NCBI RefSeq assembly: GCF_964031245.1
Contig: NZ_OZ035017.1
Location: 713,402 to 777,401, forward strand
Length of the DNA stretch: 64,000 nucleotides
Reading direction: 5' to 3'
From: Rickettsiella endosymbiont of Miltochrista miniata
GTDB lineage: Bacteria > Pseudomonadota > Gammaproteobacteria > Diplorickettsiales > Diplorickettsiaceae
Shown: positions 26,401-34,550 of the stretch, piece after piece
How positions within the stretch are numbered: the stretch's first letter is position 1
Layout of the letters: each line of letters begins with the position of its first letter
Translations under genes and position numbers: made by a program
The notes under the pieces: generated by a model
The model's database searches: none
What the model saw: only the letters and a program-made list of their open reading frames with translations
What the model was told of the DNA's origin: nothing

Positions 26401-27464
26401 TAGAAATAAATAGACTTTGCAATGTTGTGTTACATAACTTTTATCAAGAATCTTCTAAAGCGATCACTTGCTCACTGGAGTTTATTAACAAAAAGATAAT
26501 TCTCCGAGCAGAGCGAGCAAAAATCTTTAATGCAACGGAAACTTGGAGCAATGCATTACTCCAGCATAAAGAAGACTTATATGCGGCTATCTACAAAGAT
26601 TTACCTCCCATGTCCTATGCTGTTGGCCCGCGAGTATGGCCATGGGGACAGCCAAGCCGGATTTGTTATAGTCGATATCGTCGTTCCATTAATTTGCCGG
26701 CAGAGGCGGAATCTAGCAAGCGTGAGGATTACCAATTGAGTGGCAGCAACACCGGTAAACATTCAAGTGCGAAGAGTGTACGGGAGAGGGCGTATGACTT
26801 TTACGATAAGTATGATCAAATGAAAGTAAAACATGCACCTAAAACAGATAAAAATAAACCTAAGAAAGATATATCGATATTGCAACCTAAACTAGCTTCA
26901 AGCTACGCCGAGCGTCAACCATTTACCGAAAAACCAATCCACATGACTCCTCCCAGTAGCAAATCTATAAAATATGATCATCATATACATAAAAGAGGCG
27001 AGATATCAGAAAAAACGACTAAAAAACCAAGCTTTGAGCAAGTGCTTGCTCGTAATACTCAATCGAAAAATAGCCGACAATTTTTTTCTGCATCACACAA
27101 AAGACCGACGCTATCTGCTCCGCTTCGGATGGCTCCCATGTTAATGGATAAAAATTATAAACAGCCGTTTAACGCTGAAAGTTCCATAAAACAGCCTATC
27201 ACTCATCAATACAGCGGATCTCATACGAAACAGCCAGCGATATCTCGAGTGTCAGCGCCCATCGACGTATCGAGTAATTTATTTGCCGTGCATGTATTGG
27301 TTAAGCTGGCTAATCGAGGAAAATACCAACCTGCACACTCTTCCACAACAACAACAAACTATCAAAAAATAGAAAGACAAAGCGAAAAAATACAAGCTAA
27401 GATTTATAAAGAGCCTCGTATGGAAAGAATAGAAATAAAAGCGCAGGGTTTTAATTTAAGATAG
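23475..27464 (+). CDS. Giant pentapeptide-repeat protein, candidate T4BSS effector
   Basis: A 1,329-residue protein with an AAGGAG ribosome site. Residues about 95-395 are pentapeptide repeats of the A(D/N)LxX kind (for example ANLSGAQLNTADC, ANLTKANLDASNLQHADLS), which form a right-handed quadrilateral beta-helix. The long middle (about 400-1080) has no family I recognise. The tail (1090-1329) is polar, basic and probably disordered, rich in K, S, Q and P. There is no signal peptide or membrane helix. A relic of the MITE is translated in frame at about residues 1083-1102. An AT-rich gap of 244 bases precedes it. Size and composition suit a secreted host-directed protein, but that is inference. 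Confidence 0.8.
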   Translation: MKNFNRTAIQLNLNSIDELQNYLQDNPPRTYHAISNGIVSTLSFPEPEPEIAAQLFKKFLVDLKLKDFKGWNLTTVNFAQIDTEISMKNNKSDDFPSVFSHLDFSEADLAGVQLSHLDFSGSNFTRARLKFANLSNVNLNGTSLVQTDFSGADLFNTSLGFAQGSKAKFKAANLINSSFHYGDFSEADFTRVNLTHSFFLNINLTGAYLVQADLSKTTFMWSVLQHAELFEAILTQADLSNCDLSAANLEGAYLMHVNLRNATLNHARLQEAVLMDSDLRYAKLNNSNLVGAKLENANLSGAQLNTADCQGSIFAGANLTKANLDASNLQHADLSRAILKGASLKYANLADANFRGANLEEVDLEGANITRMNLQGAHLQGVLLNGVDNFFIVSRFFEWENLKRANQEKYPIISSESQKSRGEDLAERCLPLPAHRSPPFNCEISWEAIENYAFRYRDTCDVKQIVVSSREFLWSLSEQDPPMQSLWLQLVDTLNISGPATDQAKVRSLIHYEKLAPLLLKPMQNLEMNARQLSNDPVHADSVSIPAADFSSIELLNTLRSVIDSDQANRLQFSFNTTLLNLNTISFQALDQIAPHPRYTISFDFLSNEIRAVLGIIQSISIYKWPSATQFIFSYHLKPGFSFNEQQMSWLRGILNTTQYSQLSERYLEIFKPCQTSCFNLTLVDRDVIRHTVVNLINPSIFAKPIENFTRNLTSILPNKTVLHFKDGMKLMLDDKKNRLGYAKSNQSVANIIQTYVDAAHRLNITLVIANHATRELITIGYKKQEAMQNDLVYKSHLFANGDEKNIMINSGTYKLNITQFPLPDVVLTARHQAAHSILDFRNLAQQIKQGFNTTLQVAVSTERNDLILKHTMLMSNQQDIPVISIRLQDALIDRAYKNLQIISNTAPTKIVGRGFNMHLQPFPLQLNATDEATYFVMTKKIEANTAILIPRTIDQHSFFRNGDDLVLTNAFSPLLEINRLCNVVLHNFYQESSKAITCSLEFINKKIILRAERAKIFNATETWSNALLQHKEDLYAAIYKDLPPMSYAVGPRVWPWGQPSRICYSRYRRSINLPAEAESSKREDYQLSGSNTGKHSSAKSVRERAYDFYDKYDQMKVKHAPKTDKNKPKKDISILQPKLASSYAERQPFTEKPIHMTPPSSKSIKYDHHIHKRGEISEKTTKKPSFEQVLARNTQSKNSRQFFSASHKRPTLSAPLRMAPMLMDKNYKQPFNAESSIKQPITHQYSGSHTKQPAISRVSAPIDVSSNLFAVHVLVKLANRGKYQPAHSSTTTTNYQKIERQSEKIQAKIYKEPRMERIEIKAQGFNLR
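26721..26780 (+). repeat. Diverged MITE 3' half translated inside the pentapeptide protein
   Basis: The stretch GTGAGGATTACCAATTGAG followed by GGCAGCAACACCGG and ATTCAAGTGCGAAGAGTGTA aligns with the last 60 bases of the full elements. Translation gives REDYQLSG...HSSAKSV here, against HEDCELSG...NSSAKSI in the AddA frame: the same reading frame in two unrelated genes. I could not find the 5' half. Confidence 0.6.
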
Positions 27465-27482
27465 ACACATGAGAAGAAAGAG

Positions 27483-27505
27483 GGGGCTAATGTGCGCCCC
27501 TTTAA
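27483..27505. terminator. Probable bidirectional terminator between convergent genes
   Basis: GGGGC and GCCCC pair across a short loop, followed by TTTAATT on the plus strand. It lies in the 50-base gap between the pentapeptide gene and the convergent coiled-coil gene. The stem is short, so strength is uncertain. Confidence 0.5.
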
Positions 27506-27514
27506 TTATGCAAG

Positions 27515-29905
27515 TTAAAGGCTCATTCTTCTTAGCATCGTTGTCATTATAGCGAGGTGATCATCGGTATTGTTAGTTTCAAGAATACTCTTTTCCTTAA
27601 CTTGCAGGCTAAAAAAATGCGGATGTAACGTGAATAAATTGTCGGCACTTTGACTGACTCGGCATGCCCCCATGTGGCGTTGTATAGGTATTCTTACTTT
27701 ATTACTGGTAATATGCTCTTTTTCTATTTCTAATTTACGAGCTTGATTTTCTCGTGATAATAAAATTGGAGCGCCTATTCCTGAAAATTCAGCTATTTTC
27801 TCCTTTATCTCATGAAAAGCAATGATGGTTGCATTTAAATTTTCAGAAGCTTCTTTTTCTTTTTGTTTAGTAGAAGGCTTTTTGTTTGGATTGCTGAACA
27901 AGAGTCCCGATTGATAGGCGTTTTTTTTGTTAGTTCTACATTCTTCAAGTTGGTTTAGATTGATTGCTACTTGCTGATAAATTTTATCATATTCTACTTT
28001 TCTGAAATTTGCAGTATCGTCCCATTTTTGATAATGACAATTTTCTTCTATTTTACTTTTTAAATATTCGATAGTCTTTAGGATTATTAATATAAGGCTA
28101 GAATTATCTTTAATGTGGATGATATGTGATAAAATATCCGGTAATGATACGTTGATTGTCTGATTCTGCTGGCGGTCATGGTGACTAAAGCGTATTATCC
28201 CCCCTAGTTCATCTCTTCTAGCATATTTATCTTTCATATCATTTATCAATTGGCCATAGCTTTTTTTGTAGCTAGCCAGATTATTTTTTAATTCGATTAA
28301 AGAATAATCGAATACACTAATGTATAGCATTAAAATATCATAAAGTGTTTTAGCATTTTTTAAGTTATCGTCATGTGATTTAATTTTTTCATAAAAATTT
28401 TCATATAAGATAATTTCGGATGAATTATTTTCACTAGCAAAAATTCTACAGAGCTTTAATAGAGCGGTTTCTTTTTTTTGTGTATAATTTTCTGACTGAT
28501 TTAATAGAATAGAAATATCTACTTGTGCTTTATCTAAAGCAGAAAGCGGAATTTCTACTCTCTCAGTTTGTTTTTCTTTTAAGCTTCGTTCTTCTTCAGC
28601 TTGTTTTAATTGTTTTTCATAAAATTCTTTAGCAGTTTTTTTATTTTTTTGTTTTTGTAATTCAGCTAATTTAGCGACTAACTTTTGTTCTTCTTGTATT
28701 TGTTTTATCTCATTTTCTTTTATAAGCTTTTTAGAGGTTCGTATTGATACCGTGTTGTCATTTTGGTTTTTTTGGATAGCTAAGGCCCATTTATTCATTA
28801 ACTCTACTAGTTTGCTACAAATTATTATTATAAAAGAGGGATTATTGCCCACAAGTAATGGCCATTTTTCATTGTCACAATAAATTTCATTTAAGGAATT
28901 AAGTATGTAATGATAAGGCTTAGCATTTTCAAGTAGGATGGTTCTTTCTAGAGGTGTGGCTTGATCTCTTGCAAAATCTAAAATTTTATCTAAAAAATAG
29001 ATAAATTCCATTGTGAAGGATAGATGTAAAGGTACATTCCGTAATAGTAAGAATTTTTCTTTTAGCTTATTTGATAGGTGATTTGGGTTATCGTCATTAG
29101 ATAAAATATCAATCATGTTTAATGGGCTGGGCAACATTAAAATTGCCTCATCCTCACTTTCAATAAAACCTGTTTTGCCAGATAAAGCATTTTCAAACAC
29201 AGTGCGGATCAAATTAGGTAAAAGTTTACATTCGTTTAAAGCGCTAAACGCATGCCTTATTAATTTAAACTTTAACTCAGACTCGGTGTTACTAATCCAC
29301 ATCATCATGGTGCATAAATAAATAGTTTGCATATGCGTAAACAATGGTAAGGCGTTGTCTATGGATACTATTTGGTTTAAAACATGAAAATACAATCCAT
29401 GTATTTTCTCGCATGATTTTAACAGGCTGGCTAGATTCCAACTATTGCGTTCATTTTCAGGATAATAAGAAAGAAAAGCATTCATTAATACGAAAATTTC
29501 TTGAGCAATATTTAATCCGAAAGCATATTTTTTTTGTTTTAAATTACATAACAGCGATTCTAGTTTTAGAATCGCTGCTATTTTTTGAATATCTTGATTA
29601 TCAAGATCAGAAACATTATCTAACAAGTTTTTGAATTCAGGATTAGAGATGGTATTTTGATGAATAACCTCAATTTCTTTATTTATTTCAATCCCTTCTG
29701 CGGATTCATTATATTTTTCAAAAAGGTTTTTTAGAACACGAAGATCAAAGTTATGTATATCAGATATTTCATACAAAAGAGTAAAGGCAGATTGTGCCGC
29801 ATAAATTTTCCATGTTTTAAGCGAGGTTTTATCAGAATTTTGTACAGCCTCTAGTGCGTTCATTCCGTGCGGTAATGCGGTTGTTCTTTTTTTACTTCTA
29901 GGCAT
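27515..29905 (-). CDS. 796-residue helical/coiled-coil protein of unknown function, candidate effector
   Basis: I do not recognise this protein. It is almost wholly helical and rich in K, E, N, L and I. A strongly charged coiled coil lies at about residues 395-460 (IQEEQKLVAKLAELQKQKNK, then KQLKQAEEERSLKEKQTE), and a second charged segment near 680-740 contains KEKEASENLNA. The N-terminus MPRSKKRTTALPHG is basic with no signal peptide. The C-terminus ends TMLRRMSL. It has no membrane segment. It sits in the accessory block, convergent with the pentapeptide gene, and base composition is more AT-rich than in the housekeeping genes. An effector role is a guess from size, orphan status and setting. 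Confidence 0.75.
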   Translation of the reverse strand: MPRSKKRTTALPHGMNALEAVQNSDKTSLKTWKIYAAQSAFTLLYEISDIHNFDLRVLKNLFEKYNESAEGIEINKEIEVIHQNTISNPEFKNLLDNVSDLDNQDIQKIAAILKLESLLCNLKQKKYAFGLNIAQEIFVLMNAFLSYYPENERNSWNLASLLKSCEKIHGLYFHVLNQIVSIDNALPLFTHMQTIYLCTMMMWISNTESELKFKLIRHAFSALNECKLLPNLIRTVFENALSGKTGFIESEDEAILMLPSPLNMIDILSNDDNPNHLSNKLKEKFLLLRNVPLHLSFTMEFIYFLDKILDFARDQATPLERTILLENAKPYHYILNSLNEIYCDNEKWPLLVGNNPSFIIIICSKLVELMNKWALAIQKNQNDNTVSIRTSKKLIKENEIKQIQEEQKLVAKLAELQKQKNKKTAKEFYEKQLKQAEEERSLKEKQTERVEIPLSALDKAQVDISILLNQSENYTQKKETALLKLCRIFASENNSSEIILYENFYEKIKSHDDNLKNAKTLYDILMLYISVFDYSLIELKNNLASYKKSYGQLINDMKDKYARRDELGGIIRFSHHDRQQNQTINVSLPDILSHIIHIKDNSSLILIILKTIEYLKSKIEENCHYQKWDDTANFRKVEYDKIYQQVAINLNQLEECRTNKKNAYQSGLLFSNPNKKPSTKQKEKEASENLNATIIAFHEIKEKIAEFSGIGAPILLSRENQARKLEIEKEHITSNKVRIPIQRHMGACRVSQSADNLFTLHPHFFSLQVKEKSILETNNTDDHLAIMTTMLRRMSL

Positions 29906-30145
29906 ATTTTCTGTCCTTTTTTATTATAAGTGATTTGAAAAATATAAAAATACCAATGGTATACTTAAATGTTCGTCGTCAATAGAAACATTCCAATTAT
30001 ATTATGTGAAAAATTTGTACTTTTCAATTTAACCGAATGTACGAATTAGACATGGATTTTTATGCAGAAATAAATTATAAGTATGTTAAGTCTTTTTAGC
30101 AGAGATCGCATAAGATATTGTCGATTTGAAGATGAGCAAAAACCC

Positions 30146-30965
30146 ATGAAAAAAATGTTCTTGATTATCACTGTACTATTGTCTTTTTTGAGCAGCGCCG
30201 CTTTTGCTAATAATCGGTTTGTTATTGTGTGTGCACCCACAACACAAAAAAATGATACCATCCAGCAATCGATCAAATGGTATCGCGATTCCGCGGAAAA
30301 AAAAAGCCAGTTATCGGCAGGTATATAACATTGGATCTGCTTATATCAAACAATGGGTACAACAGTATCATCCTAAAGCCAAAACTTGGGGAGTGGTGTT
30401 AGATATTGATGAAACAACCTTGGATAACTCCTGGTATTTCTATCAATGTGGCAATTTAGTTGCAAATCCGGCAGATTTTTCGCATTTTGTGACAATACCG
30501 CAAAAATCGCAGGCATTACCGGGTGTGGTTGCGTTTACACAGTTGGTTCATCAATTAGGCGGTTATGTGAGTTTAATTTCTAATCGCGATGGTTCCTACA
30601 TCGATCAATCTGGAATTACTGCGCTCGAGGCCACTATTCAGAATTTAAAACAACAACAGGTTTCGTTTGATCAAGTTATTTTAGCGAATAATAAAAAATC
30701 ACAACATCCATCCGATAAAAATCCGCGCTTTAATGCAGTCATACATGGTTGTTACGATGCGAATGAAATGGTATGGTCTAATAAATTACCGCCGCATCAA
30801 GTGATTGCTTATTTTGGCGATAACATCCAAGATTTTCCGCGCTTTAAACAAGCGACAGCTTATGCACTGCCGGACGATACACAACAATACGCTAATTTTG
30901 GTCACAGTTATTTTATTTTACCGAATCCTTTATATGGAAGTTGGCAAGCTAATCCATCTCGTTAG
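30146..30965 (+). CDS. HAD-type acid phosphatase (class B/e(P4)-like), split by a frameshift at an A9 tract
   Basis: The 5' part (from ATG 30146) encodes a signal peptide, MKKMFLIITVLLSFLSSAAFA, then CAPTTQKNDTIQQSIKWYRDS. After a run of nine A (30297-30305) the frame is lost, and the rest continues in the next frame as ASYRQVYNIGSAYIKQWV and WGVVLDIDETTLDNSWY. DxDxT is the HAD nucleophile motif (WGVVLDIDETT). Later blocks are SLISNRDGSY and VIAYFGDNIQDFP. Eight A would restore one protein of about 272 codons. It would be a periplasmic or outer-membrane phosphomonoesterase. Transcript slippage on A9, a sequencing error and true loss are all possible. Confidence 0.8.
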
Positions 30966-30982
30966 ATTGTCATCTTTATTGT

Positions 30983-31150
30983 TTAAAGAATGCAAGTAAA
31001 TCCGTTTGTCCCATGTCGCCCTATATAACGCGCTATCTCGCCACCGCCGGTGGAATGGTCGACATCTTTTAGATCGAGTTCAGTCACTTACTTAGCCAGA
31101 TCATCGTGAAAAAATTTTTAGTGCAGTTTTGCGAGTTGCTGCGCTGTCAT
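30983..31150 (-). pseudogene. Decayed gene fragment with two in-frame TAA codons
   Basis: A single minus-strand frame reads MTAQQLAKLH, stop, KFFHDDLAK, stop, then VTELDLKDVDHSTGGGEIAR and a short tail to a final TAA. The frame is otherwise continuous for 56 codons. Both stops would be Gln if one C-to-T change each were reversed (CAA to TAA). The composition looks like real protein. I do not recognise the family. It lies between the acid phosphatase and the M15 peptidase, downstream of the latter. Confidence 0.4.
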
Positions 31151-31164
31151 TATTTGCTTAGGTA

Positions 31165-31983
31165 TTATTGTATAATCTTTGCGACACAAGCAGCACGTGC
31201 AGCTGCATGAGGGCAGACTGAACTTTTCGCCATACAATCCGCATAGGATTTGGCGTATTGATTAAAGACACGCTGTGCTTTGCAAGGTGATAAGTTGATG
31301 AGCTGCTGGACAAATTTCCTGCTACCTACTTCGAAATGTTGATAATCAATCGGATAATTCCAATAGCCACCCCAACTAATAAAACCATTTTCAGCAAAGA
31401 TGTCAATGGCTTCCTCAGCCATACCAGCTCGAAAATCTTTTTTAGGTCGGTAATTTAAACGATTGATAGACTGTTTGTCTGCCAGCGCAGGTAAAATACC
31501 AACATGTCCTTGCTCATCAAAGCTTATATAGGGGTTTTGTAGCGGATTAATATCAATAGCGACGCCATAGGCATGTAAAGACCAATCCGATCCGCCCGTT
31601 ATCGGTCGACCATTGAAAGCAGAGGTATTATTATCGTTCATCGAAGCATTATCATCGCCGTTATATGTTTCCATCAATAATGCTTTGTTAATCGGAAATT
31701 TTTGCTTGTAGAGCGTATTAAAAATGATTTGTGTACGTTCTGCCACAACGTCGAGCACCACTACTTGGCCTTTATCTTCGCCACCTGCAAAATTGATGAG
31801 TGGAAAACTTACCGTTCTTAAACGTTCGCAGGGCACGGGGTTTTTATCGGTGATCACTCCCTGCGTTTTCATTTTCTCACATTGTTCGGGGCTTATCGGC
31901 TTGATGCCGGCCACACTAGGAAAGCTGAGTGCGTTAGATAAAATCAGTGTACATACTATTTTTAATATTTTTTTTGACTTCAT
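31165..31983 (-). CDS. Secreted M15-family peptidase (D-alanyl-D-alanine carboxypeptidase/endolysin type)
   Basis: A 272-residue protein with a signal peptide (ILKIVCTLILSNALSFPSVA). The zinc-site pattern of M15 enzymes is present: SDWSLHAYGVAIDINPLQNP gives HxxxxxxD, and YPIDYQHFEV supplies the last His. Between them GGYWNYP is typical of the VanY/L-Ala-D-Glu peptidase subgroup. It would trim peptidoglycan stem peptides in the periplasm. The C-terminal end has several cysteines (CMAKSSVCPHAAARAACVAK) that may form disulfides. It is preceded by a 105-base gap with a hairpin. Confidence 0.88.
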   Translation of the reverse strand: MKSKKILKIVCTLILSNALSFPSVAGIKPISPEQCEKMKTQGVITDKNPVPCERLRTVSFPLINFAGGEDKGQVVVLDVVAERTQIIFNTLYKQKFPINKALLMETYNGDDNASMNDNNTSAFNGRPITGGSDWSLHAYGVAIDINPLQNPYISFDEQGHVGILPALADKQSINRLNYRPKKDFRAGMAEEAIDIFAENGFISWGGYWNYPIDYQHFEVGSRKFVQQLINLSPCKAQRVFNQYAKSYADCMAKSSVCPHAAARAACVAKIIQ

Positions 31984-32024
31984 AATTCATTCCTTTGTTG
32001 TCATATACCGTTCGTACTAAAATT

Positions 32025-32059
32025 TGTGAGCAAGTTTTTAGTCGTTTCTCTTGCTCACA
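32025..32059. terminator. Hairpin between the ankyrin gene and the M15 gene
   Basis: TGTGAGCAAG and CTTGCTCACA pair perfectly over 10 bases with a 15-base loop. On the minus strand it follows the stop of the ankyrin gene by about 28 bases and is followed by AAATTTTAG, so it is a plausible but not classic terminator. Confidence 0.5.
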
Positions 32060-32087
32060 GATTGACTAATAAATCAATGCTTCTTAA

Positions 32088-33038
32088 TTATAAAATGCAA
32101 CAATTAGATTTAGTAGTTTTTTCTTGGGAGCTAGATGGTTCAGTTAATTCAGGTTTGTATCTAAACAGAGCATATGGATTAACGGCTACGTGCATTTTCT
32201 GACATTCTTTAGGTGATAAATATTTAAATATTCCTTCGGCAATATCCGTGTTTAAATTTAATGAAGTAGCTACATCGATCAATCCTGCTTCGTAGTTAGC
32301 TATTTTGATGATCTCCCACTGTAGAGATTTTAAATTAACCAATAATCGATCACTATATTCATAGAATTTATTTTTTATCTCTTCGAAATCAAAGTTTCGT
32401 ATTTGTTCATGCTGAAAGTAATATTGCTTAGCTAATTGAGTTGGATTGTTTGAGCGGCAGATATCATACAAGGTACATTCAGTACCAGGAATTTTCTGCT
32501 CTTGCAGTTTAGCAATATTATTTTTATAGATATTCCAATATTCTGGTAATCTTTCATGACTATCAATAGAACTAGGCTGAGTAAGATTGGGCTGTTCTAA
32601 CAACATAAATTTAAGAATATTTTTGATTAAAAAATTATCTGCATTCTCACGTTGTAGAGCTAAATCAAGTGGCGTTTTACCTTCATTATCTTTAATACTA
32701 AATTGTGCGCCATGTTTGAAAAATAGTTCAGCGATGGGATCAAACGATAGGAAAAACCATGATGTATCCCATGTTTCTGCAAAATCATGCAACGCTGTTC
32801 TGCCAAAGCTATCAATGGCATTGGTATCTAGTTTTTGTTCAAACAGTAATTTGAGGAGTGCTAAGCGAAATTCGTAGTTGGGTTTAAACGCTTCATCTGC
32901 GGTGTAATGCAGGAGTGTTTTATCTTGATCGTTAGTTAGATCGGGTCCTGATTCGATAAATAACTGGGCTAATTCTTCGGGGGTTTTATTTTTTTGCGCG
33001 GGTGCAAGTAACCATGCATGGAAATTGAGTAGAGCCAT
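32088..33038 (-). CDS. Ankyrin-repeat protein with F-box-like segment and C-terminal CaaX box (AnkB-like candidate effector)
   Basis: A 316-residue protein. Ankyrin repeats cover about residues 35-150: DKTLLHYTADEAF, then FGRTALHDFAETWD, then NEGKTPLDLALQREN. Near the C-terminus, about residues 263-290, DIAEGIFKYLSPKECQKMHV resembles an F-box core. The protein ends KTTKSNCCIL, a CaaX motif with a basic approach; X = Leu points to geranylgeranylation by the host. Legionella AnkB combines ankyrin repeats, an F-box and a CaaX box and is a T4BSS effector, though the order differs here. No signal peptide. A paralogue lies divergently at 33226. The F-box call is tentative; the ankyrin and CaaX readings are direct. 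Confidence 0.82.
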   Translation of the reverse strand: MALLNFHAWLLAPAQKNKTPEELAQLFIESGPDLTNDQDKTLLHYTADEAFKPNYEFRLALLKLLFEQKLDTNAIDSFGRTALHDFAETWDTSWFFLSFDPIAELFFKHGAQFSIKDNEGKTPLDLALQRENADNFLIKNILKFMLLEQPNLTQPSSIDSHERLPEYWNIYKNNIAKLQEQKIPGTECTLYDICRSNNPTQLAKQYYFQHEQIRNFDFEEIKNKFYEYSDRLLVNLKSLQWEIIKIANYEAGLIDVATSLNLNTDIAEGIFKYLSPKECQKMHVAVNPYALFRYKPELTEPSSSQEKTTKSNCCIL

Positions 33039-33225
33039 ACGTATCTCCTTAATAATTAGAATTCAACAAAAAATAAATTTTTTTACCTATTTATATTAAT
33101 TATACGATCTAATTATTAAGTAATTATGATGGGTTTATATACATCCATATTCCTGTTTATGGTTTGACATGGATGTTGGATTATTATTTACTAATGATGA
33201 TTTCATTTAATAATAAGAATATTTT

Positions 33226-34458
33226 ATGCCGACTCCAACTCTGTCTCCTACGCAACAATTATTAGAAAAATTACATGAAGCATTTGCTTATGAAAAAGGA
33301 CTTTGGGATCATCAAGCATCATCGGAACCTATCGTAGCTGAGTTATTTCGGGAGTTAAATGATACTTTTGCGGACATTTTTAATCTTTTAAACCAAGAAA
33401 TAGAACTTGATACAGTCGATATAGAAAATAAAACAGTCCTTTACTATGCAGTATTATTTCAAGAACCTAAAATATTAAAGCAACTTTTAGCCAAAGACGC
33501 AAAACCTAACATGCTAGTGGATGCTGATCAAACTGCATTAGATATCGCAGTTATAAACAACAGACCTAAAAATGTTATTTTGCTTTTAAAAGATATCCGC
33601 ACTTTTAATGAAATAACAGACAAGCATGGTTTACTGAATCTTGCTGCGCGATATAGTTCATCAGAAATAATTACTATCCTTTTAAAGAAAGGAGCTACAC
33701 TCCACTTCAAAGATAACAATGATAACACCCCCTTACATCGTGCACTGCAAGCGGGGGATGTTAGTTGCCTTGTGGATAAAAAGAGATTTGAGGTAATGCG
33801 CCAGCTGCTAGATGCAAATGTACCCTGTACAACAAGAAATAAAGAGGGTGAAACTGCATTAGATCTGATACTTAAAAAACTAAATTTAGTATCAACAGAA
33901 ATAATACAAGAAAAAGATCGAATTAAAATAATAGAAGTATGTAAACTGCTGATTGAACCTAGCTTATTGGAAAACCCATTGCTATCCAAGCCAAGTTTGT
34001 TGGAAAATTTACAGTTAGCAAAATTTTGGGATGATTGTCAAAAAATAGCTAGTACACTTAATGACAAAATTCCTGAAACCAATTATTCATTGGCTGATTT
34101 CATTAAGGAAAGAAATACAGAAAAATTAGCTGCTATGTGCCGTAATGAAAATATAGTCTCCGCAGTAGAATTAAAAATAAATGATTGCGCAGAATTTCTT
34201 TATTATGAAAAACGCTTAAAATCTGGTTTAGAAAATGGATTGATTAGAAATTTAGCTGTCGAGGGAGCCTTAAAAGGCATGAGTGAGAAAACAAGTATAA
34301 GTAAAAATATTTTTGTAAATCTTATTCCATACTTACCGACTAAAGACATTCAAGTCTGCCATATTGCCACTAACCCATCCGTTTTTTTTAAAGTATATTA
34401 TAAATCTAACAGCTCATCTGCAGCCAATGAAATAACTCATCTACCTAAACCTAATTGA
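33226..34458 (+). CDS. Ankyrin-repeat protein, paralogue of the CaaX ankyrin protein
   Basis: A 410-residue protein. At least four ankyrin units lie between about residues 65 and 220: NKTVLYYAVLFQEPKILKQL, DQTALDIAVINN, HGLLNLAARYSSSEIITILL and DNTPLHRALQAGD, then GETALDLILKK. The C-terminal part repeats the scheme of its neighbour: SKNIFVNLIPYLPTKDIQVC and HIATNPSVFFK, which align with the tentative F-box-like segment of the other protein. It lacks the CaaX box and ends THLPKPN. The 187-base divergent region between the two genes is AT-rich with isolated TTAAT half-sites. Probably a T4BSS substrate, by analogy only. Confidence 0.82.
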   Translation: MPTPTLSPTQQLLEKLHEAFAYEKGLWDHQASSEPIVAELFRELNDTFADIFNLLNQEIELDTVDIENKTVLYYAVLFQEPKILKQLLAKDAKPNMLVDADQTALDIAVINNRPKNVILLLKDIRTFNEITDKHGLLNLAARYSSSEIITILLKKGATLHFKDNNDNTPLHRALQAGDVSCLVDKKRFEVMRQLLDANVPCTTRNKEGETALDLILKKLNLVSTEIIQEKDRIKIIEVCKLLIEPSLLENPLLSKPSLLENLQLAKFWDDCQKIASTLNDKIPETNYSLADFIKERNTEKLAAMCRNENIVSAVELKINDCAEFLYYEKRLKSGLENGLIRNLAVEGALKGMSEKTSISKNIFVNLIPYLPTKDIQVCHIATNPSVFFKVYYKSNSSSAANEITHLPKPN

Positions 34459-34488
34459 TCTCCTTAATGTTATTGGTGGCCGAGAGGA

Positions 34489-34511
34489 CCCCCGATAGTC
34501 GATATCGAGGG
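34489..34511. terminator. Hairpin between convergent ankyrin and rne genes
   Basis: CCCCCGATA pairs with TATCGAGGG (one mismatch) across a five-base loop. It lies 30 bases after the ankyrin stop in a convergent gap. No T-run follows, so it is a likely transcript end or processing stem rather than a textbook terminator. Confidence 0.4.
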
Positions 34512-34550
34512 CAAGTAGGCTAGATGAATAGCTTGATGCTATTAAAAGGA

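Noticed and set aside
33039-33225. PmrA boxes between the divergent ankyrin genes
   Set aside because: Only single half-sites (CTTAATAAT, ATTAATATA) without a properly spaced partner.
34460-34512. GGTGGCCGAGAGG as the start of a tRNA-Ser/Leu
   Set aside because: No T-arm, anticodon stem or acceptor partner follows; the stretch is better explained as a hairpin.
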